This document shows, in pieces, positions 1 through 8,214 of a stretch of DNA of 64,000 nt. The notes under the pieces are model-generated. The model was not told where the DNA came from, did not search any database, and saw only the letters and a program-made list of their open reading frames with translations. Both the position numbers and the translations under genes were made by a program. Source of the stretch: VGTK01 sp046327915 (lineage in GTDB: Bacteria; Desulfobacterota; Binatia; UBA12015); contig JAXLXO010000020.1 in the NCBI GenBank assembly GCA_046327915.1, forward strand, positions 81,067 to 145,066, given 5' to 3'. Within the stretch, counting starts at the first letter, position 1; every line of letters begins with the position of its first letter.

Positions 1-935
1 GGATGCATCGGCTGCCGGTGCGACGGGTCGATGGTCCACGCGCGGGAGAACGTGATCAGGCTCTGCACGTTGACCGTCTCGACGATCAGGCATCCCCCCG
101 GGCGCAGCTTGCGCCGCGCGACCGCGAGCAGCCGGACCGTCTTGCCGAGCGTCAGATGCTCGACGACCTGGAACGACACCACGCCACCGAGCGAGCCGTC
201 GGCGATCTCCTCCAGCGCCTGCAGCGCGTCCGCGGCACGCACGTCGAGCCCCTGCGCGACGCACGCCGACGCGCGCCTCGCATCGGCCTCGACGCCGCGC
301 GCCTCGATCCCCGAGTCGCGCAGCAGCTCGAGGAACTCGCCGCGGCCGCAGCCGAGATCCACGACCGGACCCGCGGACGCGGTCGGAAAGTACGCGAGGT
401 AGCGCGCCAGCTGCCTGCGCACGTGCGCGCGGTCGCCGCGGAAGCGGTCCTCGAACGCGCCGTAGTCGAAGGACACACCCGCGACGGCTTCGCCCGCGTC
501 CGGAGATGCGGCGGTCTCCTCGAGCGCGATCAGGCGCCGCTCGATGCCCTGCAGCCGCTGCCCGAGTTCCTCCTCGAGCGCGGCGAAGGCCTGGACCGCG
601 GCGCGGTTGAAGGCTGCTTGACGGTCGAGCACGGGCGTGAGGAGGCGGCGCAGCACCTGCTTGACGGCGATGACGACGCGCCCGAGCCGCACCCGGTGCG
701 AGTGGAAGTCGACGTCTCCCGGATCGGCGAGCGCGCTCAGGCTCGCCAGCCGCGACGCCTCGACGAGACGTCCGAAGCCGCCGAGCGCGGCGGACTCGGG
801 CGTTGCGGAGACCGTGCGCAGCGCGCTCGCCCGGTCCTCCTCGGGCGGCAGCACGGTCGCACCGAGCGACGACCGGAGCTGCTCCGCCTCGCGCCGCAAC
901 TCCGCGACCAGCGCGTCGACGTCCAGCTCGCTCAT
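1..935 (-). CDS. Class I SAM-dependent methyltransferase (partial, C-terminus outside window)
   Basis: The frame reads from an ATG at 935 to the window edge without a stop, giving at least 311 residues; the C-terminus lies beyond base 1. The N-terminal half (about residues 1-150) is helical and charged, probably a coiled-coil or leader domain. It is followed by a Rossmann methyltransferase core with a clear SAM-binding motif I (VVDLGCGRGEFLELL), a downstream acidic loop, and a motif-IV-like VVSFQVVEHL segment. Proteins with this helical-leader plus methyltransferase layout are common near glycosyltransferases and surface-polysaccharide genes; that role is inference. It lies 64 bp downstream of the membrane-protein gene on the same strand. 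The substrate cannot be told from the sequence. Confidence 0.8.
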   Translation of the reverse strand, partial: MSELDVDALVAELRREAEQLRSSLGATVLPPEEDRASALRTVSATPESAALGGFGRLVEASRLASLSALADPGDVDFHSHRVRLGRVVIAVKQVLRRLLTPVLDRQAAFNRAAVQAFAALEEELGQRLQGIERRLIALEETAASPDAGEAVAGVSFDYGAFEDRFRGDRAHVRRQLARYLAYFPTASAGPVVDLGCGRGEFLELLRDSGIEARGVEADARRASACVAQGLDVRAADALQALEEIADGSLGGVVSFQVVEHLTLGKTVRLLAVARRKLRPGGCLIVETVNVQSLITFSRAWTIDPSHRQPMH

Positions 936-999
936 CGATCGCGCTTCTATCGGTCCGTCGTGCGGGCGTCCATCGCACGCACCGCTCGGCTGCGTCGAA

Positions 1000-1656
1000 T
1001 CAGCGAAGACCGTTCATGACGAGATCCGCGACCTCCGGAAGCGGGCCGACGAGACGTGCCGCGACGAGCACCGTCGCGGCGGCCGCGAACCACGAGGCCT
1101 GCGTTCCGACACGAAGGGCCATGATCGCGATCACGAGGCCCCAGGCGCCGAGGAGCAGCGTGACGTCGTCGGGGTAGTACCCCAGCACCGTGCCGACGAC
1201 GAAGAACGCCGTCGGACCGAGCCGTGTCGCGACGAAGCTGGTCACGACGTTTCCGGGAACGTAGCCCGCGATCGCGACGACCACGTTCAGGCAGAACGGC
1301 GCCAGCGACAGGGCCAGGAGGCGCGTGAGGACGCGCAGCGACGGGGCGTCCTTCCTCCGCGCGCGCTGGAGGAGCCAGGCGATGCCGAGGAAGACGGCGA
1401 AGTGGATCACGACGGCGATCGCCCAGCAGAGGATGATCGCCCGATACAGACCGGGCTCGTTCTGCGCGACCACTCCGCCCGTGAGCGCACCGTTCGCGGT
1501 GGCGAACCCGGTGAGGACCGCCGCGAGCATGGCCACCGCGAGGTGAAGACGCGTCAGCCCCTCGGCACTCGCGGAGCTCCGGAAGGTCGCGCTGCTGAAC
1601 CGCAGCGCGCCCCCGATCAAGCGCAGCAGCGCAGCCGGTCCGACTTCTCTCTGCAC
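1000..1656 (-). CDS. Multi-pass membrane protein, possibly Yip1-like
   Basis: A 218-residue protein if started at GTG 1656. It could also begin at TTG 1674, but that codon lies in the T-tract of the upstream terminator. Four or five hydrophobic helices are visible: about residues 40-60, 75-100, 125-150, 155-175 and 180-205. There is a short cytoplasmic-looking basic loop (QRARRKD). The pattern resembles small Yip1-type or otherwise unassigned integral membrane proteins. I see no catalytic motif and assign no function. It sits between the OmpA terminator and the partial methyltransferase, both on minus, so it may be co-transcribed with the methyltransferase. Confidence 0.6.
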   Translation of the reverse strand: MQREVGPAALLRLIGGALRFSSATFRSSASAEGLTRLHLAVAMLAAVLTGFATANGALTGGVVAQNEPGLYRAIILCWAIAVVIHFAVFLGIAWLLQRARRKDAPSLRVLTRLLALSLAPFCLNVVVAIAGYVPGNVVTSFVATRLGPTAFFVVGTVLGYYPDDVTLLLGAWGLVIAIMALRVGTQASWFAAAATVLVAARLVGPLPEVADLVMNGLR

Positions 1657-1673
1657 ACGAAATCCCGAAGGCA

Positions 1674-1752
1674 AAAAGCAGTTCGGCGCCGGAGCTCACG
1701 CCCCGGCGCCGAACCGGAAAGGATGGGCCGGCCCGCTTCTGCGGGCCGGCCC
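1674..1752 (-). terminator. Tandem hairpins, intrinsic terminator of the OmpA gene
   Basis: Reading on minus from the ompA stop at 1765 there are two perfect hairpins. The first has a 12-bp stem (1741-1752 with 1725-1736) and a 4-nt loop. The second has a 12-bp stem (1703-1714 with 1681-1692) and is followed at once by a run of five T (complement of 1673-1678). The second is a textbook Rho-independent terminator; the first adds a second block. Confidence 0.85.
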
Positions 1753-1764
1753 CTCAGGCCTCGA

Positions 1765-2427
1765 TCAGTTGGTCGGAACCAGCTCCACGCGGCGGTTCTG
1801 CGCGCGGCCGTCCGCCGTGTCGTTGCTCGCGACCGGGTTCGACTTGCCGAAGCCCTTGGTCGTGAGCCGGCTCGCCGCCACTCCCTGGCTGACCAGGTAG
1901 TTCTTGACGGTGGCCGCACGACGATCCGACAGCTTCAGGTTGTAGGCCTCCGAGCCAATGGCGTCGGTGAAGCCCTGCACCTGAACGTTGATCGACGGGT
2001 TCTCCTTGAGGATCTTCGCAGCCTCGTCGAGGATCGGCTTGCCCTGCGGCTGCAGCGTCGCCTTGTCGAAGTCGAAGTTCACGCCACGGAGGACGATCTT
2101 CTTCTTCGCGGCCGGAGCCGGAGCAGGCGGCGGCGGAGGCGGCGGAGGCGGAACCTCTTCCTCGTCGCACAGCGCGTGTCCGATCAGAGCACCGAGGATC
2201 GCGCCGGTCGCGATACCGATGCCGATGCCGGCGCCACGGTCAGAATCCTGCGCGGTGAACGGATGACCGCTGCCGTTCACGTTGTTCGCGATCGCGCCAC
2301 CGGCAGCACCGAGGGCTGCGGCGCCGATGATACCGCCGCCGACCGCACACTTGCCCCAGGGCTTGTGCGCCGAGCACGCGGTGACGAACGTTGCCAGGAT
2401 CAACCCGGCAATCAACCTCCGATACAT
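1765..2427 (-). CDS. OmpA-family outer-membrane lipoprotein
   Basis: A 220-residue protein. It has a lipoprotein signal peptide with lipobox at residues 15-18 (VTAC, Cys18), a glycine-zipper-like segment (about 28-60), a Pro-rich linker (about 93-105), and a C-terminal OmpA/MotB peptidoglycan-binding domain (about 115-218). The domain shows the typical GFTDAIGSEAYN and LSDRRAATVKNYL motifs and the NRRVEL end. It should tether the outer membrane to peptidoglycan non-covalently. A strong Shine-Dalgarno (GAGGAGGTG) lies 4-12 bases before the ATG. Transcription ends at the tandem hairpins just downstream. It is monocistronic. Confidence 0.92.
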   Translation of the reverse strand: MYRRLIAGLILATFVTACSAHKPWGKCAVGGGIIGAAALGAAGGAIANNVNGSGHPFTAQDSDRGAGIGIGIATGAILGALIGHALCDEEEVPPPPPPPPPAPAPAAKKKIVLRGVNFDFDKATLQPQGKPILDEAAKILKENPSINVQVQGFTDAIGSEAYNLKLSDRRAATVKNYLVSQGVAASRLTTKGFGKSNPVASNDTADGRAQNRRVELVPTN

Positions 2428-2616
2428 CAGACACCTCCTCTTTTACACGTCCACGCCGTCAAACGGGCCGCCGGCCCGCGCGGCGATGCCAAGTGCATCG
2501 CTCCCGAATGAGATGCCCCGAACGCCCAGCGGGGCGAGGTTTCTATACCGTTTCCCGACATCGAAGCAAAGGGCGAAGCGCCGTGGCCACTCTATCGTCA
2601 ACGGAGAAAAAACCAA
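2428..2616 (-). promoter_or_regulatory. Leader and candidate promoter of the OmpA lipoprotein gene
   Basis: The interval 2428-2733 (306 bases) holds no convincing gene. On minus it carries the ribosome site at 2432-2440 and, further upstream, a candidate sigma-70 promoter: TTGGTT (2616-2611), 16-bp spacer, TAGAGT (2594-2589). This predicts a leader of about 150 bases. The rest (2667-2730) holds the terminator hairpin of the cytochrome operon and a second short inverted repeat at 2713-2730. The promoter boxes are only partial consensus matches. Confidence 0.35.
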
Positions 2617-2666
2617 TAGGGTACGCGAAAAAACGGGGCGAACGGGTGACGAACCACCGCTGCGCA

Positions 2667-2700
2667 AAGACCCGCACCGGCTGCGGCCGATGCGGGTCTT
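2667..2700 (-). terminator. Terminator hairpin of the cytochrome bc operon
   Basis: A perfect 10-bp inverted repeat (2668-2677 with 2691-2700), 13-base loop, lies 34 bp past the stop codon of the multihaem cytochrome gene. On minus the 3' arm runs into TTT. A second short hairpin (2713-2719 with 2724-2730) lies between it and the stop. Confidence 0.65.
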
Positions 2701-2733
2701 CCTTGGTCCTTGACGCTCGCTCGCGAGCGTCCG

Positions 2734-5481
2734 TCAGCTCGCGCCCGGAGGCGTACCGCTGCCGGCCGACGCCTGCCCCGGCGCCGGCGCCGCCGCACCT
2801 GCGCCGGCGTCCTTGGCCATGTTCGGAGCGGCCGCACCGCCGTGGCCGCCGATCGACATGATGAAGTCGCGCATCGCGAGGATCTGGCGATCCTCGTTGC
2901 CGTCGAAGACGTCGTCCGGACCACCCGGGTAGAACGACGGCATCTTGGTGCCCGGCATGATCGCGTTCGGGTCCTTGATCCACGTCAGGATCCACTGCGG
3001 GTTCAGACGATCGCGCGCGTACGCCAGGTTCGGCGCCCACTGCTCCATCGGGCCTTCCGGTGTCTGGCTGCCGCGCACGTGACACGACCAGCACGAGAAG
3101 TACTGCGCCGACATCAGCAACTCGCCGGCCTTCAGCAACTCGGGAGTCGAGTCCTGCCTCGTGTCCCACGAGAAGAACGGATTCTTCAGCTGCGCGACGG
3201 CGGTGAAGTAGCCGATGATCTTCGTCGTCTCGTCGCGCGACAGGTGGAAGGTCGGCATGCGGACCTTCAGCCAGAAGCGCAACGGCTGACGCGACGGATC
3301 CTGCAGGAAGCTGTACAGCCACTGCGGCTGCACCTTGTTGCCCTCGCCGTTCAGGATCGGCGGCGCGCTGGTCGGGTTGTCCTCGTACAGCCGGCGGATG
3401 AAGCCGCCGCGGCCGTCGATGATGTGGCAGCCCATGCAGTTGTACTGCTCGACCAGCCAGCGGCCCTCGCGCACCTGCTGCAGGCGCGGCTCGTTCTGCG
3501 GATCACGGAACTTGCGGGGCGGGACCCGCTCGATGCGGCTCTGCAGCCACACGCGCAGCGAGATGATGTCCGAATCGGCGAGCATGAAGTTCGGCATCAG
3601 CTGCTCGACGTGCTCCGTCGCGTAGACGCGCGGATTGTGCAGCTTGCCCTCGGTCCACGCGTTCCACGTGCGCGGCATCTCGGGATTGTTGCCGAAGAAC
3701 AGCTCCTCGATCGGCTTCGCGCCGAACGTCGACAGCTCGACGCCGATGCGCGACTCGTTCTCCATGCCGTTGATCGCGTGGCAGCCGTAGCAACCGTACT
3801 TGCGGACGATCGCCTTGCCCTGCTCCGCGAGCTGCGGATCCTCGAGCACCGCGGGCGTGACCGCCTGGTCGGCGGGCGGCGGCGTCGACAGGCTCAGCAG
3901 GTACGACGCGATCGCGCGCGCCTCGTCGTCCGTCAAGCGCAGATCGGGCATGCGCGACTTCGGATTCCAGCCGCGCGGGTTCTTGATCCACCAGTAGATG
4001 AAGCGGCCCGACTCCTTCTGGGCGACGTTGCCGAGGTTCGGCGCGAAGTCCTTGCCCGCGCCGAGCGGGGTCGCGACCTCGTCGGGGGTGAGCGCATGGC
4101 AGGCCCGGCAGCCGACGGAGTCGAAGAGCTCCTTGCCCTTGCCGACCAGCGTCGCGTCCTGCGCCGAGATCCCGCCCGGATCCGGATGCGCGGCCATCCA
4201 CGCGTCCGCGTCCGCCTTGCTCGACGTCCAGATGTACGCCGCGACGGCCTTCGCCTGCTCCTCGGTGAAGAGGAAGTTGGGCATCTTGGTCCGCGGACGG
4301 AAGTCGTACGGATTGCGGATCCAGTCGACCATCCACTGCGGGTCGACCTTCGCCGCGATGCGCTGCAGATTCGGTCCGACGGGCTGCAGCTCCTCGTACC
4401 CGGCGACCAGGTGGCAGCCGTGACAGCCGAGCTGCTCGAACAGGTACTCGCCCTGACGGACGGTGCCCGCATCGGGGATGAGCGAGACGTCGAGGTGGCA
4501 GTTCAGGCAGCGCGACTGCTGCTCGTCGCCCGTCAGCAGCGGGTGCTCCCAGAACGGGACCTCGCCGTGCGCCTGCGCGACGGTGTTGAGCGCGACGCCC
4601 TGCCCCTCGTGGCACGGCGTGCAGCCGAACTTCTCGACCGGGTGCTTCAGCAGCAGCGGATCGCGCTTCGGATGCGTCCGGTACGGCTGCTCGAGATCCT
4701 CGAATCCCGCCTTGTCGATGCCCATGTGGCACGACGTGCAGCGGTCGACGCGCGAGACCGGCTCCTCGAAGTTGTTGATGTCGAAGTCCGGCAGGACGAT
4801 CTGCTTGATCTGCGGGATGCGCGAGACGGCGAGCGGTCCGATGATCGACTTCATGCCGTCGAGCTTGGTGGCGATGCGCTCGCGCTCCTCCTCGAGCTCC
4901 TTCATCTGCTTCTCGAGGGTGACGACCGGAGCGCGCAGCTCCTCGATCTCCGCCTGATGCTTCGCGACGACGGCCTGTGTCGCGTGCCACTCGTCCTCGT
5001 ACTTCGCCTTCTCGACGGCCAGCTCGTCGCGGCGCTTGCGCGCCCCATCGACGTTGCCACCCTCCTCGATCGCCTGGTCGTAGTGGTACCAGGCCTCCTC
5101 GAGCTCGCTCTTGACGAAGCGTACCTTGAGGTCGGCGTCGTGCTCCGCGAGTTGCGCCGCGGCGAGCTTCTGCTGCGCCGCCGCCATCTGCTTCGCGGTT
5201 TCGCCCGTCGAAAGGCTCTGCTGCGCTTCCGCGAGCTGACCGGAGAGCTCGCCGTACTTGCTGTCGGCGCTCAGCTTCGTCTGCTCCCCTTCGAGGGCGG
5301 TGCGCTCCTTCTGCTCCTCGATGCGGAAGAATTCGTTCTGAAACGCCTTCCAGGGGCGTCGGAAGAAGGAGTCGTCGAGGATGGACCAGACGGCGCCCAC
5401 CACGAGCAGGATCGCCGCCAGGAGCCACACGCCGGCGTAGCTGCGCTTCTCTTCGTCGAGATTGAGCTCTCGTCTAGCCAT
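2734..5481 (-). CDS. Eight-haem membrane-anchored cytochrome c subunit of a bc-type quinol oxidoreductase
   Basis: A 915-residue protein. It has one N-terminal membrane anchor (about 18-35), a long charged coiled coil (about 50-210), and then eight CxxCH haem-c motifs with Cys at residues 248, 287, 325, 353, 458, 564, 682 and 797. The first three are closely spaced. The last five each sit in a class-I-like cytochrome c module containing an MP(N/D/T)F-type axial methionine segment. The C-terminal 35 residues are Ala/Gly/Pro-rich. It is the last gene of the Rieske-cytochrome b operon, so it most likely takes electrons from the Rieske centre and passes them to a periplasmic acceptor or terminal oxidase. 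Members of such complexes usually carry fewer haems, so the coiled-coil spacer and haem chain suggest a long electron wire. The exact acceptor is unknown. Confidence 0.88.
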   Translation of the reverse strand: MARRELNLDEEKRSYAGVWLLAAILLVVGAVWSILDDSFFRRPWKAFQNEFFRIEEQKERTALEGEQTKLSADSKYGELSGQLAEAQQSLSTGETAKQMAAAQQKLAAAQLAEHDADLKVRFVKSELEEAWYHYDQAIEEGGNVDGARKRRDELAVEKAKYEDEWHATQAVVAKHQAEIEELRAPVVTLEKQMKELEEERERIATKLDGMKSIIGPLAVSRIPQIKQIVLPDFDINNFEEPVSRVDRCTSCHMGIDKAGFEDLEQPYRTHPKRDPLLLKHPVEKFGCTPCHEGQGVALNTVAQAHGEVPFWEHPLLTGDEQQSRCLNCHLDVSLIPDAGTVRQGEYLFEQLGCHGCHLVAGYEELQPVGPNLQRIAAKVDPQWMVDWIRNPYDFRPRTKMPNFLFTEEQAKAVAAYIWTSSKADADAWMAAHPDPGGISAQDATLVGKGKELFDSVGCRACHALTPDEVATPLGAGKDFAPNLGNVAQKESGRFIYWWIKNPRGWNPKSRMPDLRLTDDEARAIASYLLSLSTPPPADQAVTPAVLEDPQLAEQGKAIVRKYGCYGCHAINGMENESRIGVELSTFGAKPIEELFFGNNPEMPRTWNAWTEGKLHNPRVYATEHVEQLMPNFMLADSDIISLRVWLQSRIERVPPRKFRDPQNEPRLQQVREGRWLVEQYNCMGCHIIDGRGGFIRRLYEDNPTSAPPILNGEGNKVQPQWLYSFLQDPSRQPLRFWLKVRMPTFHLSRDETTKIIGYFTAVAQLKNPFFSWDTRQDSTPELLKAGELLMSAQYFSCWSCHVRGSQTPEGPMEQWAPNLAYARDRLNPQWILTWIKDPNAIMPGTKMPSFYPGGPDDVFDGNEDRQILAMRDFIMSIGGHGGAAAPNMAKDAGAGAAAPAPGQASAGSGTPPGAS

Positions 5482-5505
5482 TTGTCCCCGCGCAACCGGC
5501 CTGTG

Positions 5506-5679
5506 TCAGGCCGGACCACGACCCTCGATGAGACGACCCAGAAGGAAGATTGCCGAGCCGATGATCAGCATGCGGAGCTCGAAACGGAGCCCGCCCTCGT
5601 TGGTCAGTCCGTAGACCAGCCCGAACCCCACGTTCGCGATTCCGATCAGCTCGAGCAGCTTGGCGAGATAGAACCTCAC
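5506..5679 (-). CDS. Small two-helix membrane protein of the bc operon (57 aa)
   Basis: A GTG-started frame of 57 residues, 4 bp after the subunit-IV stop and 24 bp before the multihaem cytochrome start. The sequence starts VRFYLAKLLELIGIANVG and ends in GRLIEGRGPA. It contains two hydrophobic helices (about 4-24 and 34-50) joined by a short polar turn. Position and orientation make it a likely accessory subunit of the bc complex, analogous in size to the small single- or double-helix subunits of other quinol oxidoreductases. I do not recognise a family. It has no strong Shine-Dalgarno, so translation may be coupled to the upstream gene. Confidence 0.65.
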   Translation of the reverse strand: MRFYLAKLLELIGIANVGFGLVYGLTNEGGLRFELRMLIIGSAIFLLGRLIEGRGPA

Positions 5680-5683
5680 GGAG

Positions 5684-6496
5684 CTAGATGTTGATCCACG
5701 GAGTTTCCATCACGTACTTGATGTTGAACATGTGTCGCATGAGCATCTTGATCAGCACCGCGACCATGTTGAGGAACAGGAACGACGTGATCATGAAGCG
5801 CGTCATTCCCCATCGCTCCATGAACTCCTCGCCCTTGAGCCATATGACCCAGCCGTACATGGCGATCGTGCCGACGACGAAGAAGACGATCACGAGGACG
5901 CCGCCGAACACCGCCGACCAGAAGTAGTCCCGGAGCCCGAGCAGGTACGGCAGGTTGACGCTGGTCAGTGCCTCGACCTTGTGAGGATCCCACTTCTCCC
6001 ACGGCCAGAACCAGTTCCAGCCGGGACCGCGCAGCAGCGTGCCGATGATGATCAGCGACACCCACAGGATGTGGAATCCGAAGATGAAGGTCAGGATCTC
6101 CCACTTGCGGTCGCGGAAGGTGTAGTAGCCGTTCCCCTTCGGATTGATGTCGATGTACGGGATCACCATCAGGCCGATGATGATGAAGCTCGGCAGCACC
6201 ACGCCGGCGTGCCAGGGGTCGAAGAAGACCAGCATCTCCTGAAGGCCCAGGAAGTACCACGGCGCCTTCGACGGGTTCGGCGTGCGCGACGTGTTCGCGG
6301 GCTCCTCGAGAGGAGCGTCGAGCATCAGCGCCCACACGATCATCCCGAACATCACCAGCAGCGCGCAGATGAACTCCGCGCGCACCAGGTGCGGCCAGGT
6401 GTGGACCTTGTCGTCGCCCGGTCCGATCGCCTTCTTGATCGAGACCTCGATCCGTTTGCCGGTCTGACCGGCCTTCGCAGCAGCGCTTGTCGCCAT
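5684..6496 (-). CDS. Cytochrome b C-terminal half / subunit IV-like protein
   Basis: 270 residues with four or more membrane helices, matching the C-terminal (subunit IV) part of cytochrome b. The quinol-oxidation-site PEWY motif appears as APWY (residues 78-81) within KAPWYFLGLQEML, so the usual Glu is replaced. The split from the haem-binding half (next gene upstream) is the b6f/Firmicute arrangement rather than the fused mitochondrial type. An extra C-terminal helix pair (about 185-250) goes beyond a minimal subunit IV. The ATG is preceded by a GAGGGA-type ribosome site. It works with the Rieske and b6-like subunits in menaquinol or quinol oxidation. Confidence 0.9.
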   Translation of the reverse strand: MATSAAAKAGQTGKRIEVSIKKAIGPGDDKVHTWPHLVRAEFICALLVMFGMIVWALMLDAPLEEPANTSRTPNPSKAPWYFLGLQEMLVFFDPWHAGVVLPSFIIIGLMVIPYIDINPKGNGYYTFRDRKWEILTFIFGFHILWVSLIIIGTLLRGPGWNWFWPWEKWDPHKVEALTSVNLPYLLGLRDYFWSAVFGGVLVIVFFVVGTIAMYGWVIWLKGEEFMERWGMTRFMITSFLFLNMVAVLIKMLMRHMFNIKYVMETPWINI

Positions 6497-6521
6497 GTTC
6501 GGCTCCGTCCCTCGGCGAACT

Positions 6522-6602
6522 TCAGAGGTCGCGCGGCTTCGCCACGACGTACAGACCCCAGATGATGATGGCGAACAGGATCGGCAGGACCATCACTCGC
6601 AT
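6522..6602 (-). CDS. 26-residue membrane peptide in the bc operon
   Basis: An ATG frame encodes 26 residues (begins MRVMVLPILFAIIIWGLYV, ends AKPRDL). It lies between the cytochrome b and subunit-IV genes, 31 and 25 bp from each. A good ribosome site (GAGGGGGAA) sits 5-13 bases before the ATG. The peptide is one transmembrane helix with a short charged tail, in size like PetG/PetL of b6f or CcoQ-type subunits. This is inferred from position, ribosome site and hydrophobicity; I do not recognise a family. Confidence 0.6.
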   Translation of the reverse strand: MRVMVLPILFAIIIWGLYVVAKPRDL

Positions 6603-6633
6603 GGTCGTTCCCCCTCGCGATTCCGGCCGCCGC

Positions 6634-7455
6634 TCAGAGCGCCGGGCCGGAGAAGCCGTCGCGGCGGATGCGCCAGAAGTGCACCGCCAGGAAGAGGCTC
6701 GTGACCAGCGGGATGAACACGCAGTGCAGGATGTAGAACCGCAGCAGCGTGTGCGGACCGACCTCGCCGCCGCCGAACAGGAACGCGCGCACGTCGTACA
6801 GCGCGTTCACGCCGACGAACTCCGCGAACGGCCCCTCGTGACCGAGCAGCGGCGTCGCACGCCCCATGTTCGAGCCGACGGTCACCGCCCAGATCGCGAG
6901 CTGGTCCCACGGCAGCAGGTAGCCGGTGAAGCTGAGCAGCAGCGTGAGCACGAGCAGGATGACGCCGACCACCCAGTTGAACTCCCGGGGAGGCTTGTAC
7001 GAGCCGGTGAGGAACACGCGGAACATGTGCAGCCAGACCGCGATCACCATGCCGTGCGCGGCCCAGCGGTGCATGTTCCGCATGAGCATCCCGAACGGCA
7101 TGTCGAACTCGAGATACTTCATGTCGGCGTACGCGTACTGCGCGACCGGCCGGTAGTAGAACATCAGGTAGACGCCGGTCACCACCGTGATCAGGAACAT
7201 CAGGAAGGTGATGCCGCCCATGCACCACGTGAAACGCATGCGCGTCGCGTGGCGGCGGACCTTCGAAGGATGCAGATGCAGCCACACGTTGCCGGAAACC
7301 ATCAGGATCCGGTTGCGCGGCGTGTCGTCGTACCCGTGGCGGAAGATCGACTGCCACACGGGAGACTCGGTGATCTGCTGCTTGACGTCTGTCCACCAAC
7401 TCACGGGTGCAACCCCCTGGCCCTGAAGACCCTGACCGAGCGTCCCGGCGTCCAC
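6634..7455 (-). CDS. Cytochrome b6-like subunit of bc complex
   Basis: 273 residues corresponding to the haem-binding N-terminal part of cytochrome b. Two histidine pairs that bind the two b haems are visible: His129/His143 and His244/His259. The spacing is 13 residues in the first pair and 14 in the second, the b6-type pattern (the mitochondrial type has 13 and 13). Four membrane helices carry these residues; GYLLPWDQLAIWAVT matches the conserved Qo-side segment after the second helix. About 50 extra N-terminal residues precede the first conserved amphipathic segment. It lies 37 bp downstream of the Rieske gene. Confidence 0.93.
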   Translation of the reverse strand: MDAGTLGQGLQGQGVAPVSWWTDVKQQITESPVWQSIFRHGYDDTPRNRILMVSGNVWLHLHPSKVRRHATRMRFTWCMGGITFLMFLITVVTGVYLMFYYRPVAQYAYADMKYLEFDMPFGMLMRNMHRWAAHGMVIAVWLHMFRVFLTGSYKPPREFNWVVGVILLVLTLLLSFTGYLLPWDQLAIWAVTVGSNMGRATPLLGHEGPFAEFVGVNALYDVRAFLFGGGEVGPHTLLRFYILHCVFIPLVTSLFLAVHFWRIRRDGFSGPAL

Positions 7456-7492
7456 GCCTCACGCCCCGCGGGGCGCCGACATGGTGACGGGA

Positions 7493-8089
7493 TCATGCCT
7501 TGACGAACGAACCCGGCTTGCCCCACTGTCCCTTCTCGAACAGGAACTTGACGCTCTTGTCGACCACGAGCTGACCGTCCTCGGCCAGCGTGATCTTGAG
7601 ACGCTCGAGGGGACGCGGGGCCGGTCCCTCGAAGTTGATGCCGCTGCGATAGTAGCCGCTGCCGTGGCAGGGGCACTTGAACTTCGCCTCGGCGAGCAGC
7701 CAGCGCGGCGTGCAGCCGAGGTGGGTGCACTTCGCGAACAGTGCGTAGAACCCGTCCGGATCGCGCACGATCCAGACGCGGAAGTCCTTCTTGAACTTCT
7801 CGCTGACCTCGCCGATCGCGAAGTCCTTGGGCGATCCGGCCTTGAAGGTGCTCGGCGGCAGAAAGAGGATGCGCGGGAACGCCGACCGCACCGCCGCGAG
7901 GATCGTGGTCAGCGAGAACGCGCCGAAGAGGATCCAGCCGAAGCGGCCGATGATGTCGCGCCGCGACCACAGGCCACCGAGAGCAGCCTTCTCGCGCTCG
8001 CGCTTCGCCCGCTCGCGACGCTGCTCCTCGCGGCGCTGCTCAGCGAGATCTCCTGCGTTGTTTCCCGCCAGTGCTTCACCAGTAGCCAT
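7493..8089 (-). CDS. Rieske [2Fe-2S] protein
   Basis: 198 residues. A very charged N-terminal cytoplasmic tail (about 15-38) precedes an RR-containing signal-anchor (WSRRDIIGRFG, about 41-72), consistent with Tat export. The Rieske fold carries both cluster motifs: CTHLGC (121-126) and CPCHGSGY (139-146), giving the two Cys and two His ligands and the disulfide pair. It is the first gene of the operon and transfers electrons from quinol to the cytochrome c subunit. The 125 bp upstream (8090-8214) should hold the operon promoter; I see no clear consensus boxes there. Confidence 0.94.
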   Translation of the reverse strand: MATGEALAGNNAGDLAEQRREEQRRERAKREREKAALGGLWSRRDIIGRFGWILFGAFSLTTILAAVRSAFPRILFLPPSTFKAGSPKDFAIGEVSEKFKKDFRVWIVRDPDGFYALFAKCTHLGCTPRWLLAEAKFKCPCHGSGYYRSGINFEGPAPRPLERLKITLAEDGQLVVDKSVKFLFEKGQWGKPGSFVKA

Positions 8090-8214
8090 CGGATGTCCGT
8101 CGCCTCGTACGAAACGGCCGCGCCGCCCTGGGCGGCCGGTCGAAAGCGTCTGAGCCTAGTCCCGAGCGCCGATGCGCTCCAATGAAAATGCCTTCGATCG
8201 CCTCATAAGACCCG

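Noticed and set aside
2710..5694. Plus-strand open frame of nearly 1000 codons opposite the cytochrome gene
   Set aside because: Shadow of the eight-haem cytochrome gene; no domain, no ribosome site, Arg/Leu/Asp-rich composition typical of antisense GC-rich frames.
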